Counted from the stretch's first letter, positions 34,996 to 44,420 are shown. The stretch is DNA of 64,000 nt from Niabella drilacis (GCF_900101395.1 NZ_FMZO01000002.1:447840-511839), one strand, 5' to 3'. Notes: a model not told the origin generated them from the sequence alone. Translations and numbers: made by a program.

Positions 34996-36891
34996 TCAAT
35001 TTGCCAGCTCAATCATCGCTTCCAGCTCTTTTTGAAGCTGCTCGTCTCCACCAAAGCCGATCGACTGGAATTTGATATTGCCGTCTTTCCCGATCACAAA
35101 TTTGGTGGGGATCCCCGTTACGTTGAACTGTGCAACCACCTTGCTTTCATTGTCCATCAAAACGTGGAAATCGTATTTGTTTTTTGCAATAAAATCGGTG
35201 GCATTTTTTTGCTTATCGTCAACCGTTTCCCAGGTATCCACAAACAGGAACTGAACCGCCGGGTTATCTTTGTACTTTTCTACCATTTTTTGCATAGCAG
35301 GGAAAGAGGCTCTGCAGGGGCCGCACCAGGTGGCCCAGAAGTCTACTACAACGACCTTGCCTTTCAGTTCTTCAAGCGTTATCTTTTTCCCTGAAAGATC
35401 CTGCAGGGCAAATTGAGGAGCCGGGTCATTCTTCAGGATTTTCCGGAGCTCTTCCATCCGTTTTTGTTTGGCGCCCAGTTCCAGCCGGGTGATATAGGCC
35501 TCGTAGCCGGTTTCTGATGCATGCTCTTTAATATAGGTCCTTTTCAGTACCTCCTTAACAGGATCATTGGCGTTTCCTTCTGTTACAAATTTTTCCAGTT
35601 CCGGTTTGTATTTTTTTGCCGGCAGCGCTTTTTCTGCAAGCTGGGCATAAGTGCCGTTCTTATCCGTATTTGTTCCTTTACTTATCGTCAGCGCGGCTTC
35701 CCGGGCATAGGGGAGCCCTTGTTGGTATTTTCCCTGTTTATACAGGATCATACCATAAGTGTCTGCATACGTGGCATAATCGTTTTCTTTTTGCTGCATC
35801 CACTCTTTTTTCAGCTGCATCTTTGGTTTTTTGTCCCGCGGTGTTTTCAGATCTCCCCGGCCATAATCGATGGTTTCCTTCGAAAGCGCTGCGGCCATAG
35901 CAAGGTCATTTCCGTCGTCTTCCTGCATTTTCCAGGCTACGGAATTATAGGTGTTTATTTTGTTCTTTTCATCTCTGAACAGGAGCGCATACCGTTTAAA
36001 GTTGGACCAGTCTTTTTTTGCGGCGTACGCGGTAAGGATCTGGCGTTGCATAGAATTGACCAGGCTGTTGTAGCTGTCCGGGTCTTTCTGGGAAGCTGCC
36101 GCTTTTAATACCCCATCAACAACCGCTTCTTTTTTAGACAGGTTGGTTTCCCCATTGAATTTTGCGTAATAATCCTGCTGGGTCAGTTTACCGGAGGGCA
36201 TTTTTTCTTTTTTCAGCTTTCCCCAAAAAGCCTGCTGCTGGGGAAGCCGCAATAGCCCATAAAGATTTATGATCTTTGTATAATCTTCTTCCGTTTTAAG
36301 CCCGGCTTTTAATGTTTTTTCAATTTCGGCCTGCGCAGTGGTTGCCGCTTTCTCCTTGTCGGTACGGTTAAGTGTAAAAAGGTAGCCAACTACCAGGGGC
36401 TCCCTGCTTTCCGGGTATAGTGCTATCTCTTTTTCATAGGCGGTCCGGGCTTTTCCGGCGTCTGTTTTCAACCCGAATTTCCATTCTGCTATGTTGTTAT
36501 AGAACTGGGCAGCACTGGCATAGGCACCTTTTTTTACCTTATTGCCGTCATAAAGCGTTACCAGGTAGCCGCTGTCTGCGTTGTTGTCCTTTTTTTCATC
36601 AATAGCAAAACCAAAAACCAGCAGGTTCTGAGCCGTGTCGGTTTGAATGGCAGCGGTGTACCGTCCGTCTTTCTTTTTTAGTACCAGGTCTTCCATTTCC
36701 TGACCGGAGGAGCCCATTTTTAATACGTAGGCTTCGGGTACTTTGCCGGTTCCTGTAAGGTCGCCTCCGGGGGTGTAAATAAGATTGATGACATCGCCTG
36801 CACGGGGCTGTTTGGGGCTGATGATAAGATTTGATTGTGCACCTGAATGAAGGGCTATAAAGAGGAAGGTAGAAAGTAAAAGGTTTTTCAT
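34996..36891 (-). CDS. TlpA-like thiol-disulfide oxidoreductase with long N-terminal region
   Basis: A protein of 631 aa. It has a signal peptide (LLLSTFLFIALHSGAQS). The long N-terminal part has a short beta domain (LIISPKQPRAGDVINLIYTP) followed by mostly helical, TPR-like sequence. The C-terminal thioredoxin fold (about 490-630) contains the redox motif WATWCGPCRASFP and the cis-Pro region TGIPTKFVIGKDG. It should act in the periplasm on disulfides, like the TlpA/ResA proteins abundant in Bacteroidota. The substrate is unknown. The SIMPL gene follows in the same direction. Confidence 0.9.
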   Translation of the reverse strand: MKNLLLSTFLFIALHSGAQSNLIISPKQPRAGDVINLIYTPGGDLTGTGKVPEAYVLKMGSSGQEMEDLVLKKKDGRYTAAIQTDTAQNLLVFGFAIDEKKDNNADSGYLVTLYDGNKVKKGAYASAAQFYNNIAEWKFGLKTDAGKARTAYEKEIALYPESREPLVVGYLFTLNRTDKEKAATTAQAEIEKTLKAGLKTEEDYTKIINLYGLLRLPQQQAFWGKLKKEKMPSGKLTQQDYYAKFNGETNLSKKEAVVDGVLKAAASQKDPDSYNSLVNSMQRQILTAYAAKKDWSNFKRYALLFRDEKNKINTYNSVAWKMQEDDGNDLAMAAALSKETIDYGRGDLKTPRDKKPKMQLKKEWMQQKENDYATYADTYGMILYKQGKYQQGLPYAREAALTISKGTNTDKNGTYAQLAEKALPAKKYKPELEKFVTEGNANDPVKEVLKRTYIKEHASETGYEAYITRLELGAKQKRMEELRKILKNDPAPQFALQDLSGKKITLEELKGKVVVVDFWATWCGPCRASFPAMQKMVEKYKDNPAVQFLFVDTWETVDDKQKNATDFIAKNKYDFHVLMDNESKVVAQFNVTGIPTKFVIGKDGNIKFQSIGFGGDEQLQKELEAMIELAN

Positions 36892-37238
36892 TTTTTATAA
36901 ATTACCAGTGAATGTATTGGTTGCTGCAAAAGTAGCAGATTGTATTATATTTTTCGGGGATATTATCAGCAGCAATGCCTTTGCGTATTACTTACGACAA
37001 ACTTCAGCAGCAGCTTTTCTGCTGTTACAGGCTCATCAGAAGCGGTATTGCCCCGGGAGGTATCGCAGCTCCGGATTTCTTCCGTGCGGGAAGTAAGACC
37101 GGACCGGTCAGAAGGGAGAGGGAGTTAGCGCCTGATTGTGAATGCTTTTACATCCGGTTTTTTTTCACAAATAATTTACAAGCCCTTTGTTATCTATTGG
37201 GCCTTTTCAGCGTCTTACTTGTAGAAAACAAAAAGAAA

Positions 37239-37877
37239 ATGAAAACCCGTTTCATAAAATTTTTGAGTTTGGCGGCGGTGATCCTGGTGCTGGCAGGCTG
37301 TGGCCCATCGGCACATGTGGAAACTTCCCGCAATGCCAATTTTGACCGGTACCGCACTTTTGCATGGGCGGAGAAAAAGGATCGTCGTGGTCGTTCCGGT
37401 AACAGTACAATGATGGAAAATCAGATCCGTGATGCCATTTCGGGCCGCCTGGAATCAGGGATGGGATGGCGGCAGGTATCCCGAAATCCGGATGTTATTT
37501 TAAGTTATGATGTACTGGTAGAACGAAGTTCACGGCTGGAGTCTGACTCCAGGTATAGCTGGGGGGGCTTCCGTACATTCTATAACCCATACAGTCGCCG
37601 GTTTTATAATGTGTATTATCCTTCCCGGTTTATGGGATATGATAATTATGAAGTGCCTACAAAAGAAGGAACGATCACGGTAACAATGGTCGATGCCCGT
37701 ACTGATGAAACAGTGATGCAGGGATGGGCATCGGACGAAGTGAACAGCCGCAGGATCTCAGGAAAAGAAATTGACCGGATCGTTAATGCGATCTTCCGGA
37801 AATGGGAGTCCGGCACCCGGTACAATAACCAGTATAATGACCGTAGGGGAAACCCGCGCAATAGCGGCCGGTATTAA
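37239..37877 (+). CDS. DUF4136 lipoprotein
   Basis: A protein of 212 aa starting at ATG 37239 (the frame is open upstream to 36975 but that part lacks coding character). The signal peptide ends in lipobox LAGC. The DUF4136 domain shows NFDRYRTFAWAEKKD, MENQIRDAISGRLESGMGWR, DVILSYDVLVE, TITVTMVDARTDETVMQGWA and DRIVNAIFRKW. The tail is Arg/Asn/Tyr-rich (RYNNQYNDRRGN). The family's function is unknown. The gene is monocistronic, with a terminator about 40 bp downstream. Confidence 0.88.
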   Translation: MKTRFIKFLSLAAVILVLAGCGPSAHVETSRNANFDRYRTFAWAEKKDRRGRSGNSTMMENQIRDAISGRLESGMGWRQVSRNPDVILSYDVLVERSSRLESDSRYSWGGFRTFYNPYSRRFYNVYYPSRFMGYDNYEVPTKEGTITVTMVDARTDETVMQGWASDEVNSRRISGKEIDRIVNAIFRKWESGTRYNNQYNDRRGNPRNSGRY

Positions 37878-37918
37878 AAAGCATATTGAAAAGAGTAGTT
37901 TGGTTTGGTAGTTACAAC

Positions 37919-37952
37919 GGGCCTCTGCTATTTTTAGCGGGGGCCCTCTTTT
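37919..37952 (+). terminator. Terminator after the DUF4136 gene
   Basis: An imperfect GC-rich stem (GGGCC...GGCCC, with GCTA/TAGC inside) is followed by CTCTTTTTTG. It lies about 40 bp after the stop codon. Confidence 0.65.
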
Positions 37953-38039
37953 TTGTTTAAAGTTCCAGGTTGGACTCTCTTCCACTCCTGGTATCCGGAC
38001 CCGTGCTCGTCAATCAGTTATCAGTTTTCAGCATCTTTT

Positions 38040-38171
38040 ATAATGAACCGGAATCAATTTTATTAAAATGCGTAATTACTAGTGGTTTGTGAGGACAGAA
38101 ACCACGGCCCACGTCACGGTCAGTGTCCTCACTGACCGTGAAAAGAAATAATTTTGATGCCGGCTTATTAT
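38040..38171 (-). repeat. 132-bp palindromic element, copy 2 (inverted)
   Basis: Reverse complement of 29968-30099 with three differences. Here the first hairpin is the perfect one (CACGGTCAGTG-TCCT-CACTGACCGTG on the + strand, 38115-38140). The second (38082-38105) has one mismatch. Each copy thus keeps one intact and one slightly decayed stem. It lies about 8 kb from copy 1 in opposite orientation. Confidence 0.9.
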
Positions 38172-38468
38172 TACATAAACTTCAGCTACGTTTAGCCAGA
38201 AACCTTCCCCTGGGAATTTGAAGATGGGGAAATGTGGAAGTGTAGGTTCATATCAGGTATGAAGCCGCATCTGACAGGCGCCGGTAGGCAACGGGTAATA
38301 GTAAAGGGTATCAAGTGAAAAATGTGCAACCCAAATCTCAAGCTTCCAATCGAAGGGTGATCAATAAGAGGTGAAACGCCGCTTTGATGTTGAACTTTAA
38401 AGCCGGGGCCGAAGAAACTTCACCGAGGCGTGCAGATGGTGCTAACCTCAGACATGAAACGTCGAGCC

Positions 38469-38957
38469 CTAAATATCCCGCTCTGCCAATAGCTGATCCA
38501 GGTCCAGTTGGCGTGTGTACATTTCAAGGCTGCCGTCTGCCTGTTGGGGCCATAGATCCTTCGGACGATCCCAATAGAGCTCAACGCCGTTTCCGTCCGG
38601 ATCATCCAGGTACAACGCTTCCGATACACCATGGTCCGCTGCGCCTGTAAGCGGATAGCCCGCCTGTACCAGCCGGTACAGGATATTGGCCAGGTCTTTC
38701 CGTGAGGGATAAAGAATGGCGGTGTGAAACAGACCGGGTGCTTTTACGGGTGCGGGAGGTGCATCCTTGCTGTACCAGGTATTCAGGCCGATATGATGAT
38801 GGTACCCCCCGGCAGCAATAAAAGCTGCCTGGCTGCCATACAGGGTAGTGACCTCAAACCCCAGCAACCCGCAATAAAAATCGAGAGACCGCTGTAGGTC
38901 GGAAACTTTTAAATGCACATGCCCAATTCTGGTAGCAGGAGGGATTTTATAATCCAT
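38469..38957 (-). CDS. VOC-family (glyoxalase/dioxygenase-like) protein
   Basis: A protein of 162 aa in the vicinal-oxygen-chelate superfamily, built of two beta-alpha-beta-beta-beta modules. Likely metal ligands are His in IGHVHLKVSDL, His in PGLFHTAILYPS and Glu in DGNGVELYWDRP, as in CatE-like or glyoxalase-like proteins. The start at 38957 (MDYKIPPATR) places the first strand at the N-terminus; the frame is open to 39029 but the extra residues are not family-like. It lies downstream of the glucokinase gene on the same strand, probably in one operon with it. The substrate is unknown. Confidence 0.85.
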   Translation of the reverse strand: MDYKIPPATRIGHVHLKVSDLQRSLDFYCGLLGFEVTTLYGSQAAFIAAGGYHHHIGLNTWYSKDAPPAPVKAPGLFHTAILYPSRKDLANILYRLVQAGYPLTGAADHGVSEALYLDDPDGNGVELYWDRPKDLWPQQADGSLEMYTRQLDLDQLLAERDI

Positions 38958-39028
38958 GTTTTTTGTTTCAGGTTTAAAGTTCCCGGGGACTGCTCCGAGT
39001 TGGACCGTTAGCCCCGGAACTTCATACA

Positions 39029-39994
39029 TTAAACTTCCCAGGCAAGCGCGCTGGCTCCCAGGATGGCCGCATCCGCCTCTTTCAGCTCGCTGAATACCAG
39101 CTTGACCTTATTCTGAAAAATGGGCAGCAGGTTTTTTTCCATATGTTCTTTCGTGGGTTTCATAATATAATCGCCTGCTTTGATCACCCCTCCAAAAAGG
39201 ATAATGGCTTCCGGTGAGGAAAACATAATGAAATTGGCCAGCGCTTCTCCCAGTATCTGGCCCGTATAGCGGAACACTTCCATTGCTGTTTCGTCCCCTT
39301 TCTCCGCCATTTCAAATACCGCGCGGGAATCGAGGTTTTCCTCCGGAACGTCGTTGAGTGCGGAATGGATATTTTCAGCTCTTAACTTTTTAGCGGTAAT
39401 GGCAATACCGGTGGCGGAACAGTAGGCTTCCAGCGAACCATGTGCGCCAGTGCTCCAGTGCTTACGCCCCCCCGGGCGCACAATAACATGGCCCAGTTCG
39501 CCGGCAAACCCGTCGTGGCCATAAAGCATCAGCCCGTTGGCCACAATGCCGCTGCCTACTCCGGTACCCAGGGTTATCATAATAAAATCTTTCATGCCCC
39601 GGGCAGCGCCGTACATCATTTCTCCCATGGCGGCTGCATTGGCATCATTGGTAAGGGTACAGGGAATGCCGAACTTATCGCTTACCAGTTTAGCAATGGG
39701 GATCACACCTCTCCATGGCAGGTTGGGTGCATATTCTATGGTACCTGTATAATAGTTTCCGTTGGGGGCACCCATGCCGATCCCTTTTATGCCTATTGAG
39801 CTGTTTTTGTCGATGATCGGTTTCATGGCTTCATAAAGCCCTTCAATAAATGATTCTATGGTAGGGAAAGCATCTGTTTTTATATCCCCCTTATCCAAAA
39901 TTTCACCCCGGTGGTTCACAATGCCGTACTTCGTGTTGGTACCGCCTATATCAATCCCAATCGCCAATTCACTTGACAAGTCTAAAATTCCCAT
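39029..39994 (-). CDS. ROK-family sugar kinase (probable glucokinase) lacking the usual zinc cysteines
   Basis: A cytoplasmic kinase of 321 aa. The ATP-binding motif is GIDIGGTNTKYGIV. The sugar-binding TNDANAAAMGE has the catalytic Asp. GELGHVIV carries the usual His of the ROK signature. The following segment, normally CxCGxxGCLE, reads HWSTGAHGSLEAYCS: none of the three zinc-binding cysteines is present. Zinc-free ROK kinases exist, so activity is not excluded. It sits next to a sugar MFS transporter on the same strand (22 bp apart) and near the glycogen genes, consistent with glucose phosphorylation. The exact substrate is inferred. Confidence 0.87.
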   Translation of the reverse strand: MGILDLSSELAIGIDIGGTNTKYGIVNHRGEILDKGDIKTDAFPTIESFIEGLYEAMKPIIDKNSSIGIKGIGMGAPNGNYYTGTIEYAPNLPWRGVIPIAKLVSDKFGIPCTLTNDANAAAMGEMMYGAARGMKDFIMITLGTGVGSGIVANGLMLYGHDGFAGELGHVIVRPGGRKHWSTGAHGSLEAYCSATGIAITAKKLRAENIHSALNDVPEENLDSRAVFEMAEKGDETAMEVFRYTGQILGEALANFIMFSSPEAIILFGGVIKAGDYIMKPTKEHMEKNLLPIFQNKVKLVFSELKEADAAILGASALAWEV

Positions 39995-40016
39995 ATCGTT
40001 TTCGATTTATATCATT

Positions 40017-41507
40017 TTAATGTCCGCTTCCCGAGGTTTTGACATCATAATCGATGCCTTGTTGCTTCAGGGCCGCTTTTGCTTTTATTGCGTAGAAGGC
40101 AAGATACGCAAAGCAGGCCACACCAACAAAGTAAGAATACTGGATGCCCAGATGCTCGGGTGCTGCCAGCCATCCCTGGAGCAGGCTGACGATGCCCCCG
40201 CCCATGATCATGAAGATCAGGAGGCTGGATCCTTTATTGGTGAATTTGCCTAAACCGGCAATGGACAGGGTAAAGATACAGGGCCAGAGTGTGGAACAGA
40301 ACAGCCCTACACTGATAAAGGCATATACGCTGATCATTTTGTCGGCAAAGATCCCGATCAGTAATGCCAGGATGCCCATACAGCTGAAGATCAGCAGCTG
40401 CCGTGCCGGATTTCCCTTGCTTAAGATATCGCAGGCGATCAGACCAACGATCAGCAGCGCATATATATAAAAGGGCGTAATATCATGATTGGCGATCTTG
40501 TTAACCAGCAGGAAAACACCAAAAGCAATATAAGGCATCAGGAATCGCAAAATGCTTTTTGCACCTTGCGACAGGTCGAAGGCGCCTACAGACCCCGTCC
40601 AGCGGCCGATCATAAGGCTGGCCCAGTAAAGCGATACAAAGGGGGCAATCTTGTCGGTGGGCGTTTGCAGGTGCTCCTTCATAAATTCCGGCAGGTTGGC
40701 TGCCGTGCTTACTTCTACGCCTACATATAAAAAGATGGCGATCATTCCCATCACCAGCTGCGGGTACGCCAGTACCGAATGGCGGGCGGGCGGCGTTCTG
40801 ACGGCTTCCGTTTCCAGTGCCTGTTTGCTGCCATCCGGCTCTACGTTATCCGTTGTATCGATCGTTTCGAGGTTGATTTTATTGGGTACAGAAGAGAACC
40901 TGAAAATAACTGCAACAATGACAAAGGCCAGCCCCAGGATCAGGTACGGCACTTTAATGCTCTGGATATCTGCGTCGGAACCGGAGGCGGTAACAGACCC
41001 AAAGATGGCAAAGCTCACCACCAGCGGCCCGATGGTGGTGCCGAAGTTGTTGATACCACCTGCAAGACTCAGACGTTGGGAGCCCAGTTTGGGATCACCC
41101 ATGATAATAGCCAGCGGGTTGGCGGCAGTTTGCTGCAGGGAGAAACCAAGGCCTACAATAAAGAGCCCTATGATAAATAGGGAAAAGGACTCCTGTTGCG
41201 CCGCGGGATAAAACATAAGCGTACCCAGGGCTGAAATGATCAATCCCAGGGATATGCCGTTCTTGTAACCGATCTTTTGCAGCAGATCCTTTCCGATGAC
41301 ACTGCTGATCACCAAAAAGATCAGTGATCCGATCGTATAAGCCACATAAAATGCAAAGGATACCATTTGAGATTGAACCTGGCTCAAATGAAGCTTTTCT
41401 TTAAACACGGGGATCAGGATATCATTACTGGCTGCAACAAATCCCCAAAAGAAAAACACAATAATGAGTGTTCCAAACTGGGACCACTTTGTCGTTTGAT
41501 TACTCAT
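40017..41507 (-). CDS. Sugar MFS transporter, FucP/GluP-like
   Basis: An inner-membrane symporter of 496 aa with about 12 hydrophobic segments. The N-terminus (IIVFFFWGFVAASNDILIPV) matches the fucose/glucose/galactose proton symporter group (TC 2.A.1.7), as does YTIGSLIFLVISSVIGKDLL. QQTAANPLAIIMGDPKLGSQ is another signature of the group. The gene is upstream of the ROK kinase on the same strand and divergent from glgA, so its likely cargo is glucose or a related hexose. It is probably the first gene of a transporter-kinase-VOC operon. Confidence 0.88.
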   Translation of the reverse strand: MSNQTTKWSQFGTLIIVFFFWGFVAASNDILIPVFKEKLHLSQVQSQMVSFAFYVAYTIGSLIFLVISSVIGKDLLQKIGYKNGISLGLIISALGTLMFYPAAQQESFSLFIIGLFIVGLGFSLQQTAANPLAIIMGDPKLGSQRLSLAGGINNFGTTIGPLVVSFAIFGSVTASGSDADIQSIKVPYLILGLAFVIVAVIFRFSSVPNKINLETIDTTDNVEPDGSKQALETEAVRTPPARHSVLAYPQLVMGMIAIFLYVGVEVSTAANLPEFMKEHLQTPTDKIAPFVSLYWASLMIGRWTGSVGAFDLSQGAKSILRFLMPYIAFGVFLLVNKIANHDITPFYIYALLIVGLIACDILSKGNPARQLLIFSCMGILALLIGIFADKMISVYAFISVGLFCSTLWPCIFTLSIAGLGKFTNKGSSLLIFMIMGGGIVSLLQGWLAAPEHLGIQYSYFVGVACFAYLAFYAIKAKAALKQQGIDYDVKTSGSGH

Positions 41508-41639
41508 GTCAATCGTTTATTGTTTTACAGGAAGTAAATGTAAATAGTTATCATCTAAATAAAAATTTTAATTCTTTCTTTAGCAATTTCTGTTCATTTA
41601 TAAATAATGCTTACATTAGTAACGGAAGAAATCAGTATT

Positions 41640-43070
41640 ATGGAAATAATTCATGTATCAGCAGAGTGTTATCCCATGGCCAAAGCCGGCGGACTGGGGG
41701 ATGTGGTAGGGGCCTTGCCAAAGTACCAGAATGAACTGGGCCATGTGGCCAAGGTTGTGATGCCGATGTACCGGACAAAGTTCTTATATCAGAATGAGTG
41801 GGAGCTGGTGCATGAAGGCGGACAGGCATTGGGGGGCGAATGGTTTAAGTACAGCATTATAAAGGAAAAAACCAACAAGCTTGGGTTTGACCTTTACCTT
41901 GTGGATATCAACGGGAAGCTGGACCGGGAGAAGATCTACGGCTATGAGGATGATACGGAACGGTTCATAGCCTTTCAGCTGGCGGTTTGCGATTGGATCG
42001 GCCGCTGGCAGCATCGCCCGGATGTGATCCATTGTCATGACCACCATACAGGGCTGATCCCTTTTATGGCGCGGCACGCCTATGCCTTCCGTTACCAGCT
42101 GGGTAACGTACCAACCGTGTTTACGGTACATAATGGGGAATACCAGGGACAGTTTAGCTGGGATAAATATTATTACCTGCCTGCTTACGATTCCTGGAAC
42201 TGGGGGCTGCTGGACTGGAACAATGCCATTAACCCGATGGCCTCAGCTATAAAATGCGCCTGGAAGGTGACCACCGTGAGCCCCAGCTATATGGATGAGC
42301 TGAAGCATGCCGCCAACGGGCTGGAAAATCTTTTTGAATATGAAAAAGGGAAGAGTATTGGCATCATCAATGGTATTGATACAGAAGTGTGGAATCCGCA
42401 AACGGATGGCTTCATTGTTAAGAACTACGACAATGAAGAGGTGATACCCGGTAAGGAAAAAAATAAGAAGGAGCTGACGGCGCAGTTCGGGCTGGATCCG
42501 GAGAAGCCGTTGATCACGTTCATTGGCCGCCTGGTGGGAGAGAAGGCCGCCGACCTGTTGCCGGATGCCATCGGCCAGTCGATATACCAGTACCAGGGGA
42601 AGGCGAATTTCCTGATCCTGGGTTCCGGGGACCCGGAGATCGAGGACCAGCTGGACCAGATGAAGCACCGGTTTAAAGGATATTTTAATGCGTATATAGG
42701 ATATAATGAGGGACTCAGCCACTTGCTATATGCAGGGTCCGACTTTTTGCTGATGCCCAGTCGCGTTGAGCCCTGCGGGCTTAATCAGCTGTATGCATTG
42801 CGTTACGGGACGGTACCCGTGGTGCGGAATATCGGCGGCCTCAAAGATACGGTAGTGGACTATGGCGATCCCGGAGGCTTTGGTATTAAAATGGAACAGT
42901 CCAGTGTAGGAGATATTGCCTATTCCGTAGGCAGGGCCATCGACCTGTATGCGAATAAGCACAACCTTTATGATGCCATGCGCGGTAAAATGATGACCAT
43001 CGATCACAGCTGGGACATGTCGGCCAAACAGTATCTCCAGATCTATGAATCGCTTCAGCCGGAGCAATAA
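41640..43070 (+). CDS. glgA: Glycogen synthase (ADP-glucose type)
   Basis: A GT5 enzyme of 476 aa transferring glucose from ADP-glucose to alpha-1,4-glucan. The N-terminal substrate motif MAKAGGLGDVVGALPK (KxGGL) is present, as are HCHDHHTGLIPFMARHA, TVHNGEYQGQF and, in the C-terminal domain, ITFIGRLVGEKAADLL, MPSRVEPCGLNQLYALRYGT and VRNIGGLKDTV. I start at ATG 41640 (MEIIHVSAECYP), which has GGAAG upstream and matches the family start; ATG 41607 is also in frame. It is followed 69 bp later by glgC and divergent from the sugar transporter. Confidence 0.94.
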   Translation: MEIIHVSAECYPMAKAGGLGDVVGALPKYQNELGHVAKVVMPMYRTKFLYQNEWELVHEGGQALGGEWFKYSIIKEKTNKLGFDLYLVDINGKLDREKIYGYEDDTERFIAFQLAVCDWIGRWQHRPDVIHCHDHHTGLIPFMARHAYAFRYQLGNVPTVFTVHNGEYQGQFSWDKYYYLPAYDSWNWGLLDWNNAINPMASAIKCAWKVTTVSPSYMDELKHAANGLENLFEYEKGKSIGIINGIDTEVWNPQTDGFIVKNYDNEEVIPGKEKNKKELTAQFGLDPEKPLITFIGRLVGEKAADLLPDAIGQSIYQYQGKANFLILGSGDPEIEDQLDQMKHRFKGYFNAYIGYNEGLSHLLYAGSDFLLMPSRVEPCGLNQLYALRYGTVPVVRNIGGLKDTVVDYGDPGGFGIKMEQSSVGDIAYSVGRAIDLYANKHNLYDAMRGKMMTIDHSWDMSAKQYLQIYESLQPEQ

Positions 43071-43139
43071 AATAATAATGCCGGGATAATCAATTCCTGT
43101 TTATATTTATCGTACCAAGCAATTTTAAACTATTACTAT

Positions 43140-44420
43140 ATGTCCATTTCAAATCAGATTATTGCCATGATCCTGGGCGGGGGGGCCGGATCGAGACTGG
43201 CGCCATTGACCAGTACCCGTTCCAAACCGGCAGTGCCCATTGCAGGAAAGTACCGCCTGGTTGATATTCCTATTTCCAATTGTATCAATTCGGATATACA
43301 CCGCATGTTTGTGCTGACGCAGTTCAACTCGGCCTCGCTGAACCGCCATATAAAAAATACATACCGGTTCAGTGCCTTCAGCACTGCCTTTGTCGATATT
43401 CTTGCGGCAGAGCAAACACCGGATAACCCTACCTGGTTCCAGGGTACCGCAGATGCTGTCCGGCAGAGCCTGCGCCACCTGGGGCCTTTTTCCAGCGACT
43501 ATGTGCTGATCCTTTCGGGCGATCAGCTTTACCAGATGGATTTTAATAAGATGTTGCAGCACCATAAGGATAGCGGTGCGGAAATTTCTATAGCAACCAT
43601 ACCGGTTGGTGATCGCGAAGCGCCGGAGTTCGGGATCTTGAAAACCGATGAGGAGCATTATATCACTTCCTTTATTGAAAAGCCATCCAAGGATGTGCTT
43701 GGCGACTGGGAGAGTGATACCGGACCGGCCATGCAGCAGAAGGGAAGGAACTACCTGGCTTCAATGGGGATCTATATCTTTAACCGGAAGCTGCTGGAAT
43801 CCCTGTTGCTGAAGAAACATCCGGAGGCGACCGATTTTGGAAAGGAGATCATACCTGCGTCCATCAGTGAATATAAAGTGGCCAGTTTCCAGTACGAAGG
43901 CTATTGGACTGATATCGGGAATATTTATTCCTTTTTTGAGGCGAACCTGGAGCTGACCTCCGATATACCGGAATTTAATCTGTTCGACAATACCAAGTCG
44001 ATCTTTACCCGCCCCCGTATGTTGCCGCCGGCAAAGATCAGCGGTACCACACTGGAAAAAACGGTCATCGCTGAAGGTTGTATCATCAATGCCTCGCGCA
44101 TTGAGCATAGTGTGATCGGTATCCGGTCCCGGATAGGTTATGGTTCCACTATTGTAAGCTGTTACATCATGGGGAGCGACTTTTATGAAACGATCGAGGA
44201 CCTGAGCCGGGATCAGAATAAAGGTATACCGCCTATCGGTATCGGAAAGCGCTGCTACCTGCGTAACTGCATCATTGATAAGAACTGCCGTATCGGCGAC
44301 GATGTACGGATGAATGGGGGCACACATCTCGAAAATACGGATCATGAATTGTATACAGTAAAAGACGGGATCATAGTGGTGAAAAAAGGCGCAGTCCTTC
44401 CCAGCGGGTTTGTGGTCTAG
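43140..44420 (+). CDS. glgC: Glucose-1-phosphate adenylyltransferase
   Basis: ADP-glucose pyrophosphorylase of 426 aa, the committed step of bacterial glycogen synthesis. The N-terminal nucleotidyltransferase motif is MILGGGAGSRLAPLTSTRSK, then KPAVPIAGKYRLVDIPISNC, LSGDQLYQMD, FIEKPSKD and YWTDIGNIYSFFEANL. The C-terminal left-handed beta-helix begins near residue 300 (ISGTTLEKTVIAEGCIINAS). It lies between glgA and a terminator at 44493-44521, so glgA-glgC form a two-gene operon. Confidence 0.94.
   Translation: MSISNQIIAMILGGGAGSRLAPLTSTRSKPAVPIAGKYRLVDIPISNCINSDIHRMFVLTQFNSASLNRHIKNTYRFSAFSTAFVDILAAEQTPDNPTWFQGTADAVRQSLRHLGPFSSDYVLILSGDQLYQMDFNKMLQHHKDSGAEISIATIPVGDREAPEFGILKTDEEHYITSFIEKPSKDVLGDWESDTGPAMQQKGRNYLASMGIYIFNRKLLESLLLKKHPEATDFGKEIIPASISEYKVASFQYEGYWTDIGNIYSFFEANLELTSDIPEFNLFDNTKSIFTRPRMLPPAKISGTTLEKTVIAEGCIINASRIEHSVIGIRSRIGYGSTIVSCYIMGSDFYETIEDLSRDQNKGIPPIGIGKRCYLRNCIIDKNCRIGDDVRMNGGTHLENTDHELYTVKDGIIVVKKGAVLPSGFVV

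Larger units (their letters stand above)
37878..38468. other. Intergenic region with terminator, element copy 2 and degenerate dispersed repeats
   Basis: 591 bp without a supported gene. It holds the DUF4136 terminator, a copy of the GTTTAAAGTTCCAGGTTGGA-type dispersed sequence at about 37955-37974, CAGTTATCAGTTTTCAGC at about 38016, and the palindromic element (38040-38171). The remainder (38172-38468) is unlike any gene I can recognise, with GAAGATGGGGAAATGTGGAA resembling sequence near 48200 read on the other strand. Confidence 0.55.

Noticed and set aside
36975-37238. 88-residue N-terminal extension of the DUF4136 protein
   Set aside because: The extension has no conserved features, whereas ATG 37239 starts a textbook lipoprotein signal peptide.
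30100-38039. Composite transposon or genomic island bounded by the inverted elements
   Set aside because: The enclosed genes (sigma/protease, helicase, SIMPL, TlpA, DUF4136) look chromosomal, no transposase or integrase is present, and I see no target-site duplication.
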